Shown one piece after another: positions 1 through 6,720 of a stretch of 31,987 nt of DNA (its first letter is position 1; each line of letters opens with the position of its first letter). The notes under the pieces were generated by a model. That model ran no database searches, was not told the origin of the DNA, and saw only the letters and a program-made list of their open reading frames with translations. This stretch comes from CAZPMC01 sp964587755 (GTDB lineage Bacteria > Bacillota > Clostridia > Acetivibrionales > DTU013), in NCBI GenBank assembly GCA_964587755.1, contig CAZPMC010000024.1, positions 1-31,987 on the forward strand. Reading direction: 5' to 3'. The translations under genes were made by a program, and so were the position numbers.

Positions 1-502
1 AACACAAATGATAAAAAAATGAAAGCATATCTGCTGAACCACTATTTGGAGGAATTCAGAGGCACAATATTCAGACAGACTATGTTTGCTGAGTTTGAAA
101 AAATTACTCACGCAAAGACTGCAGCAGGAGAAGCCCTCAATGCCCAGGAATTTTGCAACATTTACAAAGGTCTCAATGAAAAGTACTTCGGGCCTGAGGT
201 CATGATAGATGAAGAAATNNNNNNNNNNAATGGAATGGGCAAGAATTCCACACTTTTACTCAAGCTTCTATGTCTATAAATATGCAACAGGCAAATCTGC
301 TGCCACCTCCCTTGCAGAGCAGATACTGACAGAAGGAGCTCCTGCTGTTGAAAGGTATATTGAGTTTCTTAAAAGCGGAAGCTCGGATTATCCTTTGGAG
401 CTTTTGAAAAAGGCCGGAGTTGACTTATCTGAACCGGCACCGGTGGAAGCGGCAATGAAGGTATTTGAAAAAACATTAGATGAATTGGAGGAGCTAATAT
501 GA
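1..502 (+). CDS. pepF: Oligoendopeptidase F, M3 family (3' part, interrupted by N gap)
   Basis: C-terminal part of a cytosolic zinc metallopeptidase that cleaves oligopeptides. The reading frame is open to the left edge, so the start and the HEXXH zinc site lie outside the window. Seen: FRGTIFRQTMFAEFE near the edge, then LNEKYFGPEV, and after the gap EWARIPHFYSSFYVYKYATG, a hallmark segment of PepF-type M3 peptidases. The frame changes by one across ten Ns at 219-228. The two halves join in frame if the true gap is a multiple of three, and three bases would fit the family spacing between DEE and EWARIPHF. I therefore read this as one intact gene with a placeholder gap, not a frameshift. The stop overlaps the next start (ATGA at 499-502), so the two peptidases are translationally coupled. 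Confidence 0.9.
219..228. other. Assembly gap (10 N)
   Basis: Ten undetermined bases inside the oligoendopeptidase gene. Ten is probably not the true length, because the flanking frames only join if the gap is divisible by three. Confidence 0.98.
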
Positions 503-1614
503 CTGACCCCAGAATAGAAATACTTGCTAAAAATCTTGTAAATTACTCTTGCGAAGTAAAGCCGGGAGAAAGGGTGCTTATTGAGACAAAGGGCTTTGAG
601 CTGCCTCTTACAAAAGCGTTGGTCAAAGAAGTATATAAAGCAGGGGGCTTGCCGTTTGTTACAGTTAAGAATGACGAGATTGCCCGGGCAATACTAAACG
701 AGTGTAGTGAAGAGCAGATTAAGCTTATGGCAGATTTCGAGCTGGCAAGAATGAAGGAAATGGATGCATATATCGGAATCAGGGCAGGGGATAATTCAAA
801 TGAGCTGTCCGACGTTCCCCCGGATAAGCTTACACTTTACAGCAAGCTATTTGTCATGCCTGTACACATGGAGCAAAGAGTAAACTATACAAAGTGGGTC
901 GTTCTCAGGTATCCTAACAGCGCAATGGCACAAATGGCTGAGATGTCTACAGAGGCATTTGAGGATTTTTATTTTAAGGTCTGCAATCTTGATTATTCAA
1001 AGATGTCCAGGGCTATGGACTCACTGGTCAGGCTTATGGAGAAAACAGACAAAGTTAGGATTACAGGAAGGGGAACGGATTTGACCTTCTCCATAAAAGG
1101 CATGCCTGCCATCAAATGCGAAGGCAGGAGAAACATACCCGATGGAGAGGTCTTTTCGGCGCCTTTGAAAACTTCTGTTAACGGTGTCATCACCTACAAC
1201 ACCCCTTCGAAATATGAGGGCTTTACCTATGAGAATATCAGACTTGAATTCAAGGACGGAAAGATAATAAATGCTGCGGCAAATGATACGCAGAGGATAA
1301 ACAAGGTCTTTGATACCGATGAAGGTGCAAGATATGTAGGGGAATTCTCCATAGGAGTCAATCCTTATATTGAAAAGCCCATGAAGGACACTCTCTTTGA
1401 TGAGAAAATAAAAGGCAGCATACACTTTACACCGGGAGGCTGCTATGATGAGTGCGATAATGGAAACAAGTCGGCGGTTCATTGGGATTTGGTGTTTATC
1501 CAAAGACCAGAGTACGGCGGGGGCGAAATATGGTTTGACGATTTGCTCATCAGAAAGGACGGTATCTTTGTCGCAGAGGAGCTTTTAGGATTAAACCCCG
1601 AGAACTTGATTTAA
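499..1614 (+). CDS. Aminopeptidase, peptidase family M29
   Basis: A 371-aa metal-dependent aminopeptidase of the M29 family (AmpS/PepS, thermophilic aminopeptidase type), expected to release N-terminal residues from short peptides in the cytosol. Seen: N-terminal segment with VKPGERVLIETKG, a central EGRRNIPDGEVFSAP segment, then GEFSIGVNP and IHFTPGGCYDE...SAVHWDLVF near the C-terminus, which carry the Glu/His/Asp residues used as metal ligands in this family. Length fits the shorter M29 branch. A GGAGGAG ribosome binding site (488-494) lies just upstream of the ATG. The start overlaps the stop of the oligoendopeptidase gene, so an endo- and an exopeptidase are made together. Confidence 0.92.
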   Translation: MTDPRIEILAKNLVNYSCEVKPGERVLIETKGFELPLTKALVKEVYKAGGLPFVTVKNDEIARAILNECSEEQIKLMADFELARMKEMDAYIGIRAGDNSNELSDVPPDKLTLYSKLFVMPVHMEQRVNYTKWVVLRYPNSAMAQMAEMSTEAFEDFYFKVCNLDYSKMSRAMDSLVRLMEKTDKVRITGRGTDLTFSIKGMPAIKCEGRRNIPDGEVFSAPLKTSVNGVITYNTPSKYEGFTYENIRLEFKDGKIINAAANDTQRINKVFDTDEGARYVGEFSIGVNPYIEKPMKDTLFDEKIKGSIHFTPGGCYDECDNGNKSAVHWDLVFIQRPEYGGGEIWFDDLLIRKDGIFVAEELLGLNPENLI

Positions 1615-1664
1615 GGCACCGATTCCATTTGTGAGGGCATTATGGAAGCATGGTCTTTAGTCAA

Positions 1665-1694
1665 TAGAATTGTTGTGCAAATATACTGTATAAT
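1665..1694 (+). promoter_or_regulatory. Candidate sigma-A promoter for the kinase operon
   Basis: A consensus -10 TATAAT at 1689-1694, with a weak -35 (TAGAAT, 1665-1670, 18-base spacer; TTGTTG at 1670-1675 is too close). If it is used, transcription starts near 1701, after the upstream ATG at 1642, which supports the later kinase start at 1714. Confidence 0.4.
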
Positions 1695-1713
1695 ACGTTA
1701 CGTCGGGGAAGGA

Positions 1714-2751
1714 ATGACAAACACTTCCCAGACGGTATTTATGCTGCTTATTTATATTTGCGCAGATATGCTGGCTCATATAGTACGCAGAAAAATATTA
1801 AAGCAAATGTATTTACTGCTTTCAATTGTCATTCTTTGTGTTTTTTCGGTTTTTACAAACGGACTGTTCCTGCTTCCTGTGGTTGTTGATGCAGGAGAAC
1901 TGGTATTAAGTTTTACGGATAACAAAAAGATAATGCTGCCGATTATGCTTGCTCCTATTATTTTTTGCAGCAGAAGTCTTTATCCTGAGTACATATTAGT
2001 CAGCTTATTAAGCTTTATTGTGTTTTTGCTGTCTGCCAGGCTTTCGGATGCCAATGTGGCTTTAATGAGGATAAATGAACGCTTTCGTGAAAAAAGGGAC
2101 GAGCTTGACAGTCATATTGAAGCCGGAATAGAATACGAAAACCAAGTGAGATACTTAACACAGCTTGAAGAAAGAAATAATCTGGCTCAAAATATCCACG
2201 ACAAGATCGGCCATACGATTGCAGGCAGCATTATACAGCTTCAAGCGGCAACTGTGCTCATAGATAAGGATAAGGAAAAGGCAGCAAGCATTATTGAGGA
2301 CACTGCCGAAAACTTAAGAAACGGAATGTCCAGTATCCGTTCAACTCTCAGGAGTATAAAGCCGGCTTCTGAGCAGCTTGGTATCAACAGGCTGAAGCTT
2401 ATGGTGGAAGAGCTTTCATTAAAGAGTTCCATTAAGACTTCCTTCACTTACAAGGGAGACCTCGAGAAAATTAAGCATTCACACTGGAGAATAATCACGG
2501 ATAATATAAAAGAAGCTTTAACAAATTCTATTAAGTATTCCCATGCGACAAAAATCGATGTAGAGCTTGAGGTTTTAAACAAAATGATAAAAGCTCAGGT
2601 AAAGGACAATGGAATAGGTTCCCGGCAAATAAAGAAGGGGTTGGGTATAATGGGAATGGAGGAGAGAGCCGAAGGTGCAGGTGGCAATCTCATAATAGAT
2701 GGAACATTCGGCTTTTGTGTTATTACATTGCTTCCAATAGAAGAAAGGTGA
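1714..2751 (+). CDS. Sensor histidine kinase, HisKA_3/NarL-partner type
   Basis: Membrane histidine kinase of the DesK/LnrJ/NarX-like class, expected to phosphorylate the response regulator encoded next to it. From this start it has 345 aa. Seen: three to five hydrophobic segments in roughly the first 110 residues and no large extracellular loop; a short coiled linker; an H-box ERNNLAQNIHDKIGHTIAG with phospho-accepting His162; an N-box with EALTNSIKYSHA (Asn271); and G-boxes DNGIG and KGLGIMGMEERA. The ATG at 1714 is preceded by GGGGAAGGA and a TATAAT box. A longer form from ATG 1642 adds 24 residues but has no good ribosome binding site. The loop-poor sensor suggests sensing within or at the membrane, as for lipophilic antibiotics (inference). 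Only 7 bases separate it from the regulator gene. Confidence 0.88.
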   Translation: MTNTSQTVFMLLIYICADMLAHIVRRKILKQMYLLLSIVILCVFSVFTNGLFLLPVVVDAGELVLSFTDNKKIMLPIMLAPIIFCSRSLYPEYILVSLLSFIVFLLSARLSDANVALMRINERFREKRDELDSHIEAGIEYENQVRYLTQLEERNNLAQNIHDKIGHTIAGSIIQLQAATVLIDKDKEKAASIIEDTAENLRNGMSSIRSTLRSIKPASEQLGINRLKLMVEELSLKSSIKTSFTYKGDLEKIKHSHWRIITDNIKEALTNSIKYSHATKIDVELEVLNKMIKAQVKDNGIGSRQIKKGLGIMGMEERAEGAGGNLIIDGTFGFCVITLLPIEER

Positions 2752-2758
2752 TTAAAGA

Positions 2759-3394
2759 ATGCCTATTAAGGTTTTGATAGCAGATGATGATGTTTTAATC
2801 CGGGAAGGCTTAAAGATAATCCTTCAGTCTGATGAACAATTCCTGATAACAGGCTGTGTTGAAAATGGTCTGAAAGCTTTTGAGTATTGTACTAAGGAGC
2901 AAGTGGATGTGGCACTTCTTGACGTCAGGATGCCTGTAATGGATGGTTTACAGGCAGCGGCAAGGATTTCTGAGAAGACCAATACGAAGCCAATAATACT
3001 AACCACCTTTGATGACGATGATTTTATTATCAATGCCGTTAAAAATGGAGCAAGAGGATACTTGCTAAAGGGCAGCTCCACTTCAAAGATAATTGATGCG
3101 ATAAAAATTGTTTATGATGGCGGAACGGTGATACAGGATGTGGCAATGGATATTATCAGAAATGAATTATCTGCCGGAAAAAAACCAGGTATTCCTAAAG
3201 GGATACTCACAGACAGAGAGCTTGATATAACAATGCTGATTGCTAAGGGCTTTTCGAATAAGGAGATTGCAGCTTCTCTTCATATGTCGGAGGGGACGAT
3301 AAAAAACTACATTTCCTCAATACTTAGTAAAACAGGACTTGAGCACAGAACTCAAATTGCGATTTATTATCTTACGGGTGAAAAAACAAAATAA
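2759..3394 (+). CDS. Response regulator, NarL/FixJ (LuxR) family
   Basis: DNA-binding partner of the kinase just upstream, 211 aa. Receiver domain (about 1-120) with the acidic pocket Asp9-Asp11, phospho-acceptor Asp55 in LLDVRMPVMDG, Thr82/Thr83 and Lys104 in YLLKG. C-terminal LuxR-type helix-turn-helix (about 145-208) with LTDRELDITMLIAKG, SNKEIAASLHMSEGTIKNYIS. Start chosen at ATG after GAAAGGTG. Its likely targets are its own operon and the ABC transporter genes that follow; a repeated GGTGAC element begins directly after its stop codon. The gene order matches LnrK and other drug-responsive regulators, but the inducer cannot be read from sequence. Confidence 0.93.
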   Translation: MPIKVLIADDDVLIREGLKIILQSDEQFLITGCVENGLKAFEYCTKEQVDVALLDVRMPVMDGLQAAARISEKTNTKPIILTTFDDDDFIINAVKNGARGYLLKGSSTSKIIDAIKIVYDGGTVIQDVAMDIIRNELSAGKKPGIPKGILTDRELDITMLIAKGFSNKEIAASLHMSEGTIKNYISSILSKTGLEHRTQIAIYYLTGEKTK

Positions 3395-3440
3395 GGTGAC
3401 TTTTGTCATACGTAGACGGTGACCTTTCGTACTATCGGAG
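3395..3440 (+). promoter_or_regulatory. Candidate response-regulator binding repeats
   Basis: GGTGAC occurs at 3395-3400 and 3418-3423, exactly 23 bases (about two helical turns) apart, each followed by a (C/T)TTT run. The first copy also contains the inverted repeat TGAC-TTTT-GTCA (3397-3408). A -10-like TATTAT follows at 3457 without a recognisable -35, as expected of an activator-dependent promoter. Function is inferred. Confidence 0.4.
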
Positions 3441-3491
3441 GGGAGCCGTTTTTTTGTATTATATCAGTAGATAAAGAAAGGGGTGTTAAAG

Positions 3492-4430
3492 ATGAGTGTT
3501 GTCAAGATGGATAAGGTAAGTAAATATTTCGGGGATCTGGCGGCAGTAGACAAGATGTCGCTTGATATAGAAGAGGGAGAAATAATCGGTCTGCTGGGAC
3601 CAAACGGAGCAGGCAAAAGTACTGCAATAAATATGATTATTGGGCTTTTAGACATTGACAAGGGAAAAATCAGTGTTTTTAGAAAGGACGTAGAGAAGCA
3701 ACCAATGCAGTCTAAAAGCTATATTGGCATAGTACCGCAGGATATTGCAATATATGGGGATTTAACCGCTCTTGAAAATGTTAAATTTTTTGCAGGGCTT
3801 TACGGCTTGAAGGGCAAAGCTCTCGAGGAAGCAGCATTAGAAGCGCTTAAATTCACAGGCTTAGAGGATAAGGCGAAAAGCTTTCCAAAGAGCTTTTCAG
3901 GGGGAATGAAAAGAAGACTTAATATTGCCTGTGCCATAGCCCACAAGCCGAAGCTTATAATAATGGATGAGCCTACTGTCGGGATTGACCCCCAGTCAAG
4001 AAATCATATCCTCCAGTCCGTTAAAAAGCTTAATGAGACGGGCAGCACCATTATTTATACCAGCCACTACATGGAAGAAGTAGAGCAGCTTTGCAGCAGA
4101 GTGGTCATAATGGATCATGGAAAGGTGATTGCTATGGGGACAGTGGAAGAGCTGGAAAATATCGTAAATAATAAAAATGTGGTCTGGATTACTGTCAGCG
4201 AACCTTTATCTACAGTTGAGGATGATAAAATTATGGAGATTTCCGGTGTCACTGGTATTGAGGTTGCAGAGGATATAATAAAAATCACAAGTTCACCAGA
4301 GGTAAATAATCTTGATAAGATTATCAATTATTTTACCGGCAACGGTTTTTCAATTAAAAGAGTCGAGAGCAAGAAGCCTGATCTTGAAGATGTATTTCTT
4401 GCGCTGACAGGGCGCAAGCTCAGAGATTAG
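3492..4430 (+). CDS. ABC transporter ATP-binding protein (drug-export type)
   Basis: ATPase of an ABC-2 type exporter, 312 aa. Seen: Walker A GPNGAGKST (36-44), Q-loop VPQDIAIYGDL (Gln83), signature SFSGGMKRRLNIA (from 134), Walker B KLIIMDEP (154-161), and H-loop YTSHYMEE (His192). The roughly 100-residue C-terminal extension ending in DVFLALTGRKLRD is typical of multidrug/linearmycin-type exporter ATPases. ATG 3492 is preferred over GTG 3483 because AAAGGGG lies at proper spacing from it. It is followed after 11 bases by the first of two permease genes, giving a likely one-ATPase, two-permease complex, probably induced by the upstream two-component system. Confidence 0.94.
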   Translation: MSVVKMDKVSKYFGDLAAVDKMSLDIEEGEIIGLLGPNGAGKSTAINMIIGLLDIDKGKISVFRKDVEKQPMQSKSYIGIVPQDIAIYGDLTALENVKFFAGLYGLKGKALEEAALEALKFTGLEDKAKSFPKSFSGGMKRRLNIACAIAHKPKLIIMDEPTVGIDPQSRNHILQSVKKLNETGSTIIYTSHYMEEVEQLCSRVVIMDHGKVIAMGTVEELENIVNNKNVVWITVSEPLSTVEDDKIMEISGVTGIEVAEDIIKITSSPEVNNLDKIINYFTGNGFSIKRVESKKPDLEDVFLALTGRKLRD

Positions 4431-4441
4431 GGGGTGAAGAA

Positions 4442-5584
4442 ATGAACATACTCAGAATACTTGTCAAGGAATTCAATATTGCTATTCGTGACTACAAGGC
4501 TAATATGTTGATGGTATTGTTACCCATACTCTTGATTATCATACTCGGAGCTGCGTTAAGCAATACGTTTGAGAAGGAATATGTTTTTGACGAGGTTACT
4601 GTGCTTTATACTGAAGTAGATTTAGAGGGTGGAGCTCCACTAATACAAGCTTTTAAGAACTTTCGCGAACAAATAGCAAAAGAAACCGGGATTATTTTTG
4701 AGGAAGCGGAAAGCCTGGAAAATGGCATAGAAAATGTTTCAACATATAAATATTCCGCTTATATCTATGTAGATAGCGATCAAAGGTACGTCAAGCTCTA
4801 TAAAAACGAGAAGCATACATTTTATGCAAACCTTGTGGAAAGTGCGCTAAACAGCTTTACAAGCACATATGCCACCATGTATGCTATTGCCTTAAGTAAT
4901 CCTTCAGCACTCACCGATATTAAGGCAGCACAAACTAAAGAGTATGTCACTCTTAACTCATTGGATGCAAAACAAAAGCCAGGCTCGACAGATTATTATG
5001 CTGTAACAATGATGACATTAATTTTATTATACGCCTCGTTGACAGGCAGTTACAGCGTAAAGAGCGATATAGAGCAGATGACAGCAAGCCGCATAATTTC
5101 TTCACCTGTCAGAAAATATGAGCTGCTGACGGGCAAAGTACTGGGATGCCTTTTTATAACGCTATTACAGGCTCTGGTAGTTGTACTGTTCAGTAAGATT
5201 ATCCTTAAGGCCAACTGGGGGGAGGATATGGCGACGATTGCAATACTGCTGTTTACTTATTCAATAATGACCGTAAGCCTGGGTGTCGGTACCGCATATC
5301 TTTTCAGAAAGGGTGAAGCCGGGCAGGGAATAATAAACACGATTATACCCATAATGGTATTTTTGGGCGGGGGCTATGTACCTATAAGTGTTATGGGGCC
5401 TGCTATAGAAAAGGCGAAGGTTGTATCCCCGGTTTATTGGATTAATTCTGCGATTTTAAATGTGATATATGAGGCAGATTATTCGAAAGTAGCCATATCC
5501 ATAGTTATCAATCTGTCTATTGCAGCAATCTTCATAGCTATTGCGACAATGCTTTCAGGAAAGGGGGCAGGGAAATATGTGTAA
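4442..5584 (+). CDS. ABC-2 type transporter permease (first)
   Basis: Membrane subunit of the exporter, 380 aa. Seen: an N-terminal transmembrane helix (about 22-42, MLMVLLPILLIIILGAAL), a large extracytoplasmic domain of about 140 residues, then five or so C-terminal helices including TDYYAVTMMTLILLYAS and a GGGYVPISVMG loop, the ABC2_membrane_3 arrangement (LnrM/YhgE-like class). It partners with the ATPase upstream and the second permease, which starts inside its last codons (8-base overlap). GGGGTGA upstream of the ATG serves as the ribosome binding site. The transported substrate cannot be inferred beyond the drug/lipid-export character of the family. Confidence 0.88.
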   Translation: MNILRILVKEFNIAIRDYKANMLMVLLPILLIIILGAALSNTFEKEYVFDEVTVLYTEVDLEGGAPLIQAFKNFREQIAKETGIIFEEAESLENGIENVSTYKYSAYIYVDSDQRYVKLYKNEKHTFYANLVESALNSFTSTYATMYAIALSNPSALTDIKAAQTKEYVTLNSLDAKQKPGSTDYYAVTMMTLILLYASLTGSYSVKSDIEQMTASRIISSPVRKYELLTGKVLGCLFITLLQALVVVLFSKIILKANWGEDMATIAILLFTYSIMTVSLGVGTAYLFRKGEAGQGIINTIIPIMVFLGGGYVPISVMGPAIEKAKVVSPVYWINSAILNVIYEADYSKVAISIVINLSIAAIFIAIATMLSGKGAGKYV

Positions 5585-6719
5585 CGTAAAATTAATTATA
5601 TCCAACATACTGAAGGTGACCTTCAGGAATAAAGGAAATATTATAATTTACTTATTTCTACCTTTATTTGGAGTCATTCTTTCCATGATAATATACGGAA
5701 CTACATCCTCTCCGGTTCTTAATATTGGTATGGCAAACAAAGATAAAGGGGAATTTTCCGTTGACTTGAAGAAAACATTTGAAGAATCGGACAGCTATAA
5801 GGTAATCGATGTAAGTGAAGAAGAAATCAAGGATAAGCTTCTGGAGCATGATATCGACGTGGCAGTAATCATTCCTGAGAATTATACTGAAAGCATATAT
5901 AGTGGTGAGCCTGAAAAAATACAGCTAACTTCAATAAAGGGGGAAAGCGTCACAGCATGGGTAAGGAGCAGCATACAAAGCTATACCGACAGCCTTGCGA
6001 AGCTATCTGATGCCTCGTCAGGAAACAAAAACCTTTTTGATATGATGTACCAGCAATACAAGCAGGAGACTATTAAGGTAAAGGCTGTGAAACTTACAGA
6101 TGTAGTAACCGGAAGAAGCATGACACTTACAAGTGTAGGCTTTCTCATTCTGTTTATTATGCTGGGTTCAAATACAATTACTATGCTGATACTTAAAGAA
6201 AAGCGGGACAGAACGTATCACAGGATATGCTCGGCACCTGTAAAAGCCAGGCAGTATATCTTAGCCAACGCTATATCATGCTTACTTGTATCAATGACAC
6301 AAATAATTCTCATACAGCTTTCTATGAAAATATTAGAAATTGACTCGGGGATAGCAGCCATATCATTATTTTTTATATTATTACTCTTTAGTGTAGTTTC
6401 TGTTGGTCTTAGTTTAATGCTGGTAGCATTTTCGGATTCATCATATATGGCAAGCACTTTAGGGACATTAGTGATTACTACCACTTGCATGCTGGGGGGC
6501 TGCTACTGGGACATAAAAATGATGCCTGATTTTATGCAGAAGGCAGCCTATTTTGTTCCTCAAAGCTGGGCAATGGAAGCCATAGGAAAGATGCAACGTG
6601 ATGGCAGCATATCGGATATTGGAGGAAATCTAATCATATTGGCAGCTTTTGCGGCAGCTTTTTTCCTGATAGCAATATATAAGTTCGCCAAAAGCAAAAA
6701 TGTACAAAAATTTGTATAA
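5577..6719 (+). CDS. ABC-2 type transporter permease (second)
   Basis: Second membrane subunit, 380 aa from this start, the same length and layout as the first permease: helix near residues 18-40 (IIYLFLPLFGVILSMIIYG), a long outer domain, then helices including VGFLILFIMLGSNTITMLI and the LGGCYWD loop, equivalent to LGGGYVP in the first. ATG 5577 is preceded by AGGGGGCAGGG and overlaps the upstream stop, so it was chosen over the GTG-type start 36 bases earlier. The pair likely forms a heterodimer in the LnrMN manner. It is the last gene of the operon; its stop is one base from the stop of the convergent helicase gene. Confidence 0.88.
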   Translation: MCNVKLIISNILKVTFRNKGNIIIYLFLPLFGVILSMIIYGTTSSPVLNIGMANKDKGEFSVDLKKTFEESDSYKVIDVSEEEIKDKLLEHDIDVAVIIPENYTESIYSGEPEKIQLTSIKGESVTAWVRSSIQSYTDSLAKLSDASSGNKNLFDMMYQQYKQETIKVKAVKLTDVVTGRSMTLTSVGFLILFIMLGSNTITMLILKEKRDRTYHRICSAPVKARQYILANAISCLLVSMTQIILIQLSMKILEIDSGIAAISLFFILLLFSVVSVGLSLMLVAFSDSSYMASTLGTLVITTTCMLGGCYWDIKMMPDFMQKAAYFVPQSWAMEAIGKMQRDGSISDIGGNLIILAAFAAAFFLIAIYKFAKSKNVQKFV

Positions 6720-6720
6720 A

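Noticed and set aside
1..502. Frameshifted pseudogene of pepF
   Set aside because: The frame change coincides exactly with the N run, and both sides are well conserved, so the artefact is the gap length.
1021..1503. Minus-strand open frame of 160 codons inside the M29 aminopeptidase gene
   Set aside because: It is a shadow of a clearly conserved gene, without a ribosome binding site or recognisable features.
3416..3456. Rho-independent terminator after the response regulator gene
   Set aside because: A T-run follows CCGT, but the hairpin is only ACGG/CCGT plus a short weak inner stem with a large loop. The repeat is better explained as regulator sites; partial read-through control cannot be excluded.
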